Below, piece after piece: positions 1 through 4,525 of a DNA stretch of 6,109 bases. Within the stretch, counting starts at the first letter, position 1. Each line of letters begins with the position of its first letter. The DNA lies in assembly GCA_944358565.1 (NCBI GenBank), contig CALVRK010000064.1, positions 1-6,109 of the forward strand. The letters run 5' to 3'. This DNA comes from an uncultured Bacilli bacterium (GTDB lineage: Bacteria > Bacillota_I > Bacilli_A > RF39 > UBA660). The notes below the pieces were generated by a model that saw only the letters and a program-made list of their open reading frames with translations, was not told the DNA's origin and did no database searches. Both the position numbers and the translations under genes were made by a program.

Positions 1-1
1 G

Positions 2-961
2 ATAACTGTACCAGAAAGTAATAATCCAGCGATAGGCTTTGAAGTAAGTGGAATAAAGGAAGGCTCATTATTAGAATCAAAACAAACAGCAATCCTAACC
101 GTTACAGTAAAATATAATAATGTAACCGAGCAACCAGAAGATTTAACAGCCGACCTAAAAGTAACCTTAGATTATAGCCAAGCGGAAGAAGGATATGTGG
201 AGCCAGCACAGCCAGTAACTATAGGAGGACAAGAAGTAGAGATAGTAGAAGCAGGAGACGGTTTATATAAAGATGAATATGAAGACGGAAAATATACATA
301 TAAAGGAGTAAATCCAAATAATTATATAACCTTTAATAATGAGACATGGAGAATAATATCTGTTGAAAATGATGGAACAATAAAAATAATGCGAAATGAA
401 AGTATAGGAGATATGGCTTTTGATGAAACTGGTGGAACATACGGAAATAACAACTGGGATAGGCCATCAGATATAAAAACATATTTAAATGAAGATTATT
501 TAAAAACTATAACAAAAAATCAAGATAAAATTGTACCTCATATATGGAGTATAGGAAAAGTAACAGTTAATAATAGTAATTTAGCTAGACAAATAGAAGA
601 TGAAAATGGAACGCAGTCACAGATAGCAAGTGTAGGCTTAATTACAGCAAGTGAATATGTAAGAGCAAATCCAAACAAAGAAGAGTGTGGTAATTTAAGT
701 TTAAATAATAGAAATTATAAAGCATGTAACACCACCAATTGGATTTATAGTATAGTACCATCAAAATGGTATTTATGGACAATTTCACCTAAAGGTGAAG
801 GTACTTCTGGCGTTTACGCCGTGGAACCAGGCAATATCGTGCATACTTCTGACGCATATAACTCATGGCATTATACGGTTTCTCCAGTTCTCTATCTAAC
901 ATCAGATATCACATTATCTGGAAGCGGAACAGAGTATGACCCATTTCAAATAGTGCAGTAA
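2..961 (+). CDS. Secreted surface protein, C-terminal part (5' end outside window)
   Basis: The frame is open from base 2 to the TAA at 959-961 (319 codons). A GTG at 197 lies inside the gene and has no SD site, so it is not the start. Residues 1-60 read as a beta-strand-rich module (key words GFEVSGIKEGS, LTVTVKYNN, DLTADLKVTLDY) like the C-terminal half of TasA/camelysin-type, SipW-processed surface proteins. After a Pro-containing linker, residues about 87-319 form a domain I know from many surface proteins of gut Firmicutes: GLYKDEYEDGKY, YITFNNETWRII, then WTISP, SPVLYLTSDI and a C-terminal sequence ending YDPFQIVQ. Two cysteines (KEECGNL, KACNTT) could form a disulfide. No membrane segment or sorting signal is visible at the C-terminus. 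The exact function is unknown; surface display or adhesion is an inference. The last third is much richer in G+C than the rest (see findings). A terminator follows directly, so it ends its transcript. Confidence 0.8.
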   Translation: MTVPESNNPAIGFEVSGIKEGSLLESKQTAILTVTVKYNNVTEQPEDLTADLKVTLDYSQAEEGYVEPAQPVTIGGQEVEIVEAGDGLYKDEYEDGKYTYKGVNPNNYITFNNETWRIISVENDGTIKIMRNESIGDMAFDETGGTYGNNNWDRPSDIKTYLNEDYLKTITKNQDKIVPHIWSIGKVTVNNSNLARQIEDENGTQSQIASVGLITASEYVRANPNKEECGNLSLNNRNYKACNTTNWIYSIVPSKWYLWTISPKGEGTSGVYAVEPGNIVHTSDAYNSWHYTVSPVLYLTSDITLSGSGTEYDPFQIVQ

Positions 962-967
962 TTACAC

Positions 968-995
968 AAACTAGAGAAATTTTTCTCTAGTTTTT
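968..995 (+). terminator. Intrinsic terminator of the surface-protein gene
   Basis: An 11-bp perfect stem (AAACTAGAGAA with TTCTCTAGTTT, loop ATTT) ends in a run of five T. It starts 7 bases after the TAA stop. The stem is AT-rich, and its A tract on the other side means it may also work in reverse. Confidence 0.85.
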
Positions 996-1010
996 AATAT
1001 CAAAAAATGA

Positions 1011-1016
1011 TATAAT
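1011..1016 (+). promoter_or_regulatory. Probable -10 box of the 1049 regulator gene
   Basis: A perfect TATAAT lies 33 bases before the ATG at 1049 and just after the preceding terminator. No good -35 hexamer sits 17 bp upstream (TAGTTT, inside the terminator hairpin), so the promoter is probably weak or needs an activator. Transcription would begin near 1023. Confidence 0.55.
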
Positions 1017-1048
1017 TGATTAGAAGAAAAAAAGAAGTAGGTGATGAT

Positions 1049-1747
1049 ATGAATCAAGAAAAATTTGGCAAATTTATTAAAGAACTTAGACAAAAAAACA
1101 ATCTAACTCAAAAAGAATTTGCTGATAAATATCATGTCACTTACCAAGCAGTCAGTAAATGGGAAAATGGTAAAAATATGCCTGATAGTGCACTTATAAA
1201 ACAAATAAGTGAAGATTTTAACGTTAGTTTAGAAGAACTTTATAATGGTGAATTTAAAAGTAAGAAAAAAAAGACAATTCCAATTATTATAATGATATGT
1301 ATTATATTTATTATTTTCATTATAGTTATATTATTTAATTTTTTATCTTCAGATGATTTTCAATTTAAAACTTTATCTGCCAATTGTCCTAATTTCACAA
1401 TTTCCGGAAACATTGCTTACAATGACAAAAAGTCAGCTATTTATATTTCTAATATTGAATATTGTGGTGGAGACGAAAGTCAAAAATATAAAGAAATAGA
1501 ATGTATCTTATATGAAAAAAATGGTGAAACAGAAACCCAAATTAGTTCTTATAAATATGATAAAAAAGAAAGTATTACTTTAGAAAATTTCTTAAAAGAA
1601 GTCACATTCACTATCGATGATTATGAAAAGACATGTAAAGTGTATAAGGATGGTTCTTTATATCTAAAAGTCAACGCAAGTGATGATCACCATAAAATTA
1701 TTACATATGAAATACCTTTAAAACTAGATGATAGATGTAAAAAATAA
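1049..1747 (+). CDS. XRE-family HTH regulator with membrane anchor and Cys-containing outer domain
   Basis: This 232-residue protein starts at the ATG at 1049, preceded by AGGTGATGAT; the open frame runs 11 codons further up without a better start. Residues 5-62 are a Cro/C1-type helix-turn-helix: LTQKEFADKYHVTYQAVSKWENGK, then MPD, a typical recognition helix and following turn. A lysine patch (71-75) precedes one membrane helix (about 77-99). The remaining 130 residues should lie outside the membrane and hold five cysteines (113, 139, 152, 196, 230). The arrangement suggests a one-component sensor that detects something at the envelope and binds DNA from the membrane; target and signal are unknown. 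Its N-terminus is clearly paralogous to the regulator at 4526 (both begin MNQEK and share AVSKWENGK), but the outer domains are unrelated by eye. It is transcribed alone, between two terminators. The extracytoplasmic cysteines fit with the thiol-redox operon next door, which is an inference. Confidence 0.85.
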   Translation: MNQEKFGKFIKELRQKNNLTQKEFADKYHVTYQAVSKWENGKNMPDSALIKQISEDFNVSLEELYNGEFKSKKKKTIPIIIMICIIFIIFIIVILFNFLSSDDFQFKTLSANCPNFTISGNIAYNDKKSAIYISNIEYCGGDESQKYKEIECILYEKNGETETQISSYKYDKKESITLENFLKEVTFTIDDYEKTCKVYKDGSLYLKVNASDDHHKIITYEIPLKLDDRCKK

Positions 1748-1771
1748 CTCAACTTAAGGTTGAGTTTTTTT
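1746..1771 (+). terminator. Intrinsic terminator of the 1049 regulator gene
   Basis: An 8-bp perfect stem (AACTCAAC with GTTGAGTT, loop TTAAG) is followed by a T run reaching 1771. The stem overlaps the last bases of the stop codon. Confidence 0.88.
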
Positions 1772-1785
1772 CAACTAATGCGTTA

Positions 1786-1814
1786 TTGTAGTTTTAATGT
1801 TTTACGGTTAAACT
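1786..1814 (+). promoter_or_regulatory. Sigma-A-type promoter of the rhodanese/thioredoxin operon
   Basis: TTGTAG (1786-1791), a 17-bp spacer and TAAACT (1809-1814) lie 20 bases before the ATG at 1835. Start of transcription would be near 1821, leaving only a short leader that carries AGGAGGG. An imperfect inverted repeat, TAGTTTTAA with TTAAACTA, spans the spacer and the -10 box and could be an operator; no cognate regulator can be assigned. Confidence 0.65.
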
Positions 1815-1834
1815 AAAAATGTAGGAGGGATAGA

Positions 1835-2536
1835 ATGAAAAAGAAAAGTATTATAATGTTAGTTGTAAGTGTATTAATAATTATAACTATCATTGTCTGT
1901 GCATTTGTTTTTAACGATAAGGGAAACGATTTACAATCACTACCAAAACCAGAAGTAACAGGCGGTGTTAGAGGTGAATTTGGTATTGACAAAAACATCA
2001 ATGAAGAGACCATTGATAATTATTTAAATAGAAAAGACTCTGTATATAGAGATATGAGAATGCTAAAAGACCCTGGAAATTATGAAGCTATTGGTGGTGA
2101 CGCTTATCTATCAGGATTTGTCAAAGGTTTTGAAGTTGTACCTTACCCATATTTAGTAAATGTATCTGGACTTCCAAAAGAAGTGGGTGAAACTTATACT
2201 GGTAAAACATTGTTCAACGAAAAAGATGGAGAATATACCGCCAATTATGAAGAGTCTATGGATATTTTAGAATACTTATTTCCAAAAGATAAAAATATTT
2301 TCTTAATGTGTGGAGGCGGTGGTTATGCTGGTATGACTAAGACCATGTTAATAAAATTAGGCTGGGATGAAAACAAAATTTATAATGTTGGTGGTTATTG
2401 GTATTATGAAGGAAATAACAATATTGAAGTCAAAACAACAAAATATGGAAAAATCTCATATGATTTTTGGAAAATAGCATATCATGATATAGATTTTACT
2501 TTACTTCACGAGGCAGATAACAATGGAAATGAATAA
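1835..2536 (+). CDS. Membrane-anchored rhodanese-like protein
   Basis: This 233-residue protein starts at an ATG 5 bases after AGGAGGG. Residues 1-4 are basic and about 6-27 form a single hydrophobic anchor; Cys22 is not in a convincing lipobox (TIIVC, Val before Cys). The rest should lie outside the membrane. A rhodanese fold is shown by the D-x-R motif (Asp73, Arg75) and by the active-site loop at Cys159, read as CGGGGYAGMTK, followed by LGW and VGGYWYYEG, the usual end of the domain. Rhodaneses carry sulfur as a persulfide on that Cys. The glycine-rich loop lacks the basic residues of classical thiosulfate sulfurtransferases, so the substrate is uncertain. The 3' end overlaps the next gene by 14 nt, meaning co-translation with a thioredoxin-like partner. 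Reduction or relay of a Cys persulfide between the two is a reasonable inference. Rhodanese assignment is fairly sure, substrate is not. Confidence 0.85.
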   Translation: MKKKSIIMLVVSVLIIITIIVCAFVFNDKGNDLQSLPKPEVTGGVRGEFGIDKNINEETIDNYLNRKDSVYRDMRMLKDPGNYEAIGGDAYLSGFVKGFEVVPYPYLVNVSGLPKEVGETYTGKTLFNEKDGEYTANYEESMDILEYLFPKDKNIFLMCGGGGYAGMTKTMLIKLGWDENKIYNVGGYWYYEGNNNIEVKTTKYGKISYDFWKIAYHDIDFTLLHEADNNGNE

Positions 2537-3455
2537 AAAGTTTTTGTGGGTTATTCCAGTATTACTATTAATATCTATAACAATTTTTGTATTAAAAAAT
2601 AAGCCCGAGCTTAAGTTTTATTTAGAAGATAAATATTATGAAAAAAGTGGATTTGTAGATATTGATAATACAAAGTTAAATGAATTAATTGATAGTAAAG
2701 AATCATTTGCTTTATTTATTTATCAACCAGCATGCGTTACTTCATCTGATTTTGAACAAGTACTTTATGATTTTTCACAAAGTAATAATATCAAAATATA
2801 TAAAATCGCTTTTTCAGATATTAAAAGCACAAGTTTAAGTAAATACATCAAATATTATCCTTCATTTGCTATTTATAATAAAGGAAGTATAGTTAGTTAC
2901 TTAGATGCTGAAAGTGATGAAGATTTGAAATATTATAAATCAAAAGACGAATTCGAAAAATGGTTTACAAATTATGTTTTATTAAAAGAAGTAGAAATAT
3001 TGAATCAAGATAATAATGAAAATAATAATGAAGAAATTAAAGAAGATAGTAACGAAAACACCCAAGAAAGTATTACCGAAAAAAATACTAATGAAATCAA
3101 TTTAGATCAAGTGACTTATGATAAAAATAAAGTTAATATTTACTTTTTCTGGGGAAGCACTTGTCCACACTGTAAAGAAGAATTTGCCTTTTTCGATGAA
3201 ATAAAAGAAGAATATGGTGATTATTATAATTTATATACATATGAAGTGTGGGAAAATCCCGATAATGAAAAAATAATGAATCAATTTGCCAACGCTTTAA
3301 ATGAGGAGATAACAGGTGTACCTTATACAGTTATAGGCGATGAGTCTTTTACAGGGTTTAGTGAATCCAGTAAAGAAAAATTTATAGAAGCTATTAAAGA
3401 TAAACATCAAAATAGTAAAGATGTATATTTTGATAAAATAAAAAGTGAAGACTAA
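2523..3455 (+). CDS. Membrane-anchored protein with two thioredoxin-like domains
   Basis: This 310-residue protein has an ATG at 2523 inside the end of the rhodanese gene. CGAGG at 2509-2513 is correctly spaced for 2523 and too far from the alternative ATG at 2529. Residues 7-24 form an N-terminal membrane anchor. The first thioredoxin-like domain (about 50-150) has FIYQPACVTS, where the active site is reduced to C71-V-T-S74, with a YYPSFAIY segment supplying the cis-Pro (113). A hydrophilic Asn/Glu-rich linker (about 160-195) follows. The second domain (about 200-295) has a full W-G-S-T-C214-P-H-C217 active site and TGVPYT with cis-Pro 267. The protein therefore joins a one-thiol CxxS domain to a dithiol CPHC domain, both on the outer face of the membrane. 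The role is probably disulfide reduction or isomerisation, perhaps for the partner rhodanese. No clear terminator follows. Confidence 0.85.
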   Translation: MEMNKKFLWVIPVLLLISITIFVLKNKPELKFYLEDKYYEKSGFVDIDNTKLNELIDSKESFALFIYQPACVTSSDFEQVLYDFSQSNNIKIYKIAFSDIKSTSLSKYIKYYPSFAIYNKGSIVSYLDAESDEDLKYYKSKDEFEKWFTNYVLLKEVEILNQDNNENNNEEIKEDSNENTQESITEKNTNEINLDQVTYDKNKVNIYFFWGSTCPHCKEEFAFFDEIKEEYGDYYNLYTYEVWENPDNEKIMNQFANALNEEITGVPYTVIGDESFTGFSESSKEKFIEAIKDKHQNSKDVYFDKIKSED

Positions 3456-3466
3456 ATGGAAAACTA

Positions 3467-3734
3467 ATGGCCTATTATAGATGTGTAAAAAAACTATAAT
3501 ATAAATAGTGAAAGAAGAATAATACATATAAAAAAAGAAGACAAATTTGAAATTTCTTATGAAGAATTATTCAAGTTAGACTCAAAAATCATAACCAGTC
3601 TAATTGAAACAAAAATAGACAAAAAGTTAAAAACTGATTATAGACAAATTGTTGATAGAATTCCTATTGATAAAGCACACACTATTACAAGAGAAGAAAT
3701 TGATAGGTTTATAATGGACTTCAAAGAGTTATGA
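3467..3734 (+). pseudogene. Frameshifted small gene, product not recognised
   Basis: An ATG at 3467 opens a frame reading MAYYRCVKKL and then TAA at 3497. From 3489 another frame is open to TGA at 3732-3734 and looks coding (ISYEELFKLDSK, ITREEIDRFIMDFKEL) but has no usual start codon. The two frames meet in a run of seven A (3487-3493). With six A, a continuous 88-residue acidic/basic soluble protein results. This suggests a one-base insertion, a sequencing or assembly error, or slippage. The SD before 3467 is weak (TGGAAA). A TATAAT at 3495-3500 has no -35 partner, and a hairpin (TATTATAG with CTATAATA, 3473-3501) overlaps the junction. The family is unknown to me. The coding character of the 3' part is the main evidence. 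Confidence 0.45.
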
Positions 3735-3764
3735 GAAAAAATTTAAAAAAATATAAATCTTCAT

Positions 3765-3793
3765 TTGTCATAAAGTTAAAAATATGTTATTAT
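3765..3793 (+). promoter_or_regulatory. Promoter of antisense RNA, copy 1
   Basis: TTGTCA (3765-3770), exactly 17 bp, then TATTAT (3788-3793). The second repeat has TTGCTA, 17 bp and TAAAAT at the matching place. Transcription should start near 3800, just before the first hairpin. Confidence 0.75.
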
Positions 3794-3799
3794 GTATAT

Positions 3800-3910
3800 A
3801 GATGGGAGAAATCTCATATAATAAAAAGGAATGTTCAATAATGCAATGTTGAACGCAACCGTTTTGGGTGCGCCTAAATCATCGCTGATGAGTTAGGCGC
3901 CGGTTCTATT
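3800..3910 (+). ncRNA. Probable antitoxin RNA, copy 1, convergent with the peptide mRNA
   Basis: The predicted RNA starts after the promoter at 3765-3793 and folds into three stem-loops. Stem 1 (AUGGGA-GAAA-UCUCAU, 3802-3817) has a GNRA loop. Stem 2 pairs 3833-3838 with 3849-3854 (GUUCAA with UUGAAC). Stem 3 pairs GCGCCUAA (3870-3877) with UUAGGCGC (3893-3900) and has an inner CAUC/GAUG helix. The region after stem 3 (GGTTCTATTT) is a modest T-rich tail, so the RNA probably ends near 3910, although readthrough cannot be excluded. It would pair with the 3' end of the minus-strand peptide mRNA, including its last codon or two. Stems 2 and 3 differ from copy 2 at paired positions that keep pairing. 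No protein is encoded: the apparent SD plus ATG at 3941-3954 leads to a stop after two codons. Antitoxin function is inferred from layout. Confidence 0.65.
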
Positions 3911-3983
3911 TAAATAGTATTACAAATACTAAAATAAATAGAAGGAGAATTATGGCATAAAGAGATTTTTCTCTTTTAGTCAT
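3906..3983 (-). CDS. 25-residue hydrophobic peptide, probable type I toxin, copy 1
   Basis: On the minus strand, GGAGGTGATGTTT leads into ATG at 3983, and the frame ends in TAG at 3908-3906. The product has 25 residues: it begins MTKREK, then has an almost unbroken run of Leu, Ile, Val and Phe (about 11-24), and ends in Lys. Such a basic head plus a single membrane helix is typical of type I toxins that insert in the inner membrane (TisB, Ibs, TxpA, BsrG, Fst classes), but I do not see sequence identity with a named family. Fifteen of 25 residues match the copy at 4260-4337, and the others are mostly conservative (K/R, Y/F, V/I, I/M). Its own promoter lies at 4050-4078, its SD is held in a hairpin, and an antisense RNA is predicted to meet its 3' end. 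It is too short for ordinary gene finders. Toxicity is an inference. Confidence 0.75.
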   Translation of the reverse strand: MTKREKSLYAIILLLFILVFVILFK

Positions 3984-3990
3984 AAACATC

Positions 3991-4017
3991 ACCTCCAATC
4001 TTTATAAAAAGTAGAGG
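3991..4017 (-). promoter_or_regulatory. SD-hiding hairpin in toxin mRNA, copy 1
   Basis: In the minus-strand leader CCUCU (4017-4013) can pair with the SD GGAGG (3996-3992), with an inner CUUU/AAAG helix. The SD would be blocked until the leader is opened or processed. Copy 2 reaches the same result with different bases. Confidence 0.5.
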
Positions 4018-4049
4018 CTGCGCCCAACTATCAAACATTCCTTAAAATA

Positions 4050-4078
4050 AGTATAACAAATGATGACACCATTTACAA
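4050..4078 (-). promoter_or_regulatory. Promoter of toxin mRNA, copy 1
   Basis: On the minus strand, TTGTAA (4078-4073), exactly 17 bp and TATACT (4055-4050) give an mRNA start near 4043 and a leader of about 60 nt. Copy 2 keeps both hexamers and the spacing unchanged, along with part of the spacer (GTGTCAT, TTTGT). A further block, TTAACAAAAAGTGAT, lies 9 bases upstream of the -35 in both copies. Confidence 0.78.
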
Positions 4079-4111
4079 TAAATTCACATCACTTTTTGTT
4101 AAAAAAAGAGT

Positions 4112-4140
4112 TTGCTATAAAATTAAATATATGTTAAAAT
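4112..4140 (+). promoter_or_regulatory. Promoter of antisense RNA, copy 2
   Basis: TTGCTA (4112-4117), 17 bp and TAAAAT (4135-4140). The bases differ from copy 1 but spacing and strength are kept. Start of transcription is expected near 4147. Confidence 0.75.
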
Positions 4141-4146
4141 GTATAT

Positions 4147-4262
4147 AGATGGGAGAAATCTCATATAATAAAAAGGAACATTCAATACTGCAATGTTGAA
4201 TGCAACCCATTGTTTAGATGCACCTAAATCATTGAAGCAAATGAGTTAGGTGCTGTTTTCTA
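4147..4262 (+). ncRNA. Probable antitoxin RNA, copy 2
   Basis: This has the same three stem-loops as copy 1. Stem 1 (4149-4164) is identical. Stem 2 is AUUCAA (4180-4185) with UUGAAU (4196-4201). Stem 3 is GCACCUAA (4220-4227) with UUAGGUGC (4246-4253), with inner CAUU/AAUG. Three of the paired differences from copy 1 are compensatory (G-C to A-U in stem 2, G-C to A-U in stem 3, C-G to U-A in the inner helix). Stem 3 is followed by TGTTTTCTATTT, a better terminator tail than in copy 1, so a length near 115 nt is likely. It would overlap the 3' end of the peptide mRNA from 4260-4337. Confidence 0.68.
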
Positions 4263-4337
4263 TTTAGATAACATAATAAATATTAAGATAAATAGAAGGA
4301 ATATTATGTCAAAAAGAAATCTCTCTCTTTTAGGCAT
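4260..4337 (-). CDS. 25-residue hydrophobic peptide, probable type I toxin, copy 2
   Basis: On the minus strand, a near-perfect SD (AGGAGGTGAT) is followed 7 bases after GGAGGT by ATG at 4337; the stop is TAG at 4262-4260. The 25-residue product begins MPKRER, contains one membrane-spanning hydrophobic stretch (about residues 11-23, rich in Ile, Leu and Phe) and ends in Ser-Lys. It shares KRE, II, LLFIL, Phe20, Leu23 and the final Lys with the copy at 3906-3983, and most other differences are conservative. That pattern indicates selection on the protein. Its promoter is at 4396-4424 and an antisense RNA from 4147 converges on it. The family is not one I can name. A small membrane regulator rather than a toxin is the main alternative. 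Confidence 0.75.
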   Translation of the reverse strand: MPKRERFLFDIIFLLFILIFIMLSK

Positions 4338-4345
4338 AAACATCA

Positions 4346-4362
4346 CCTCCTTTTTTAGAAGG
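4346..4362 (-). promoter_or_regulatory. SD-hiding hairpin in toxin mRNA, copy 2
   Basis: In the minus-strand leader CCUUCU (4362-4357) can pair with AGGAGG (4351-4346) across a five-A loop, six pairs including one U-G. The anti-SD differs from that of copy 1, yet the SD is hidden in both. Confidence 0.5.
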
Positions 4363-4395
4363 TCGCACCAACTCTAGTAAACGTCTCTTGAAATA

Positions 4396-4424
4396 AGTAT
4401 AACAAACCATGACACTAATTACAA
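4396..4424 (-). promoter_or_regulatory. Promoter of toxin mRNA, copy 2
   Basis: On the minus strand, TTGTAA (4424-4419), 17 bp and TATACT (4401-4396) are identical to copy 1 in hexamers and spacing. The mRNA would start near 4389. Confidence 0.78.
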
Positions 4425-4474
4425 TAACTCATAATCACTTTTTGTTAAATTTTTAAAACTCTACCACCAGTAGG

Positions 4475-4503
4475 TGTTCAAAATCTCCAAAGTGTTTTAT
4501 AAT
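4475..4503 (+). promoter_or_regulatory. Probable promoter of the 4526 regulator gene
   Basis: TATAAT at 4498-4503 is perfect; the -35 (TGTTCA, 4475-4480) is poor at 17-bp spacing. The overlapping small palindromes just upstream (CTAC/GTAG and CACC/GGTG within 4461-4476) could be an operator, for example for autoregulation. Confidence 0.55.
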
Positions 4504-4525
4504 GTAGGCAAAAGGAGATAAAATT

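Larger units (their letters stand above)
3765..4103. repeat. Direct repeat copy 1 (type I toxin-antitoxin-like module)
   Basis: This copy aligns with 4112-4449 over its whole length at a constant offset of about 347 bp, with diverged bases scattered throughout. The alignment runs from one plus-strand -35 box (TTGTCA) to a shared CACTTTTTGTTAAA. Everything functional is kept in both copies: two promoters, one peptide ORF with its SD, and three stem-loops. The most identical part is 3792-3831, 40 bases without a difference from 4139-4178. Confidence 0.85.
4112..4449. repeat. Direct repeat copy 2 (type I toxin-antitoxin-like module)
   Basis: This is the second member of the tandem pair described at 3765-4103, separated from it by 8 bases. 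It has the same order of elements and similar length (338 against 339 bases). Tandem duplication followed by divergence is the simplest origin. Confidence 0.85.

Noticed and set aside
197..961. Start of the surface protein at GTG 197
   Set aside because: The frame is open to the window edge, encodes a continuous beta-rich domain upstream, and there is no SD at 197.
1813..2013. Minus-strand ORF
   Set aside because: It is antisense to the start of the rhodanese gene, with no SD; its hydrophobic end mirrors the signal-anchor codons.
3297..3527. Minus-strand ORF
   Set aside because: A shadow of the thioredoxin-like gene, Phe/Ile/Tyr-rich because it reads AT-rich coding DNA backwards.
3968..3980. 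Plus-strand terminator AAAGAGA/TCTCTTT in copy 1 (about 3959-3977)
   Set aside because: The hairpin is not kept in copy 2, and it falls on the KRE codons of the peptide, which explains the sequence.
4306..4376. Plus-strand small ORF with AGAAGGA and ATG at 4306
   Set aside because: The matching ORF in copy 1 stops after two codons. The apparent SD is the reverse complement of toxin codons.
3765..4449. CRISPR array, IS element or riboswitch
   Set aside because: There are only two 340-bp units, no short repeats, no transposase and no terminal inverted repeats. The structured RNA starts at its own promoter and faces a minus-strand ORF instead of leading a gene.
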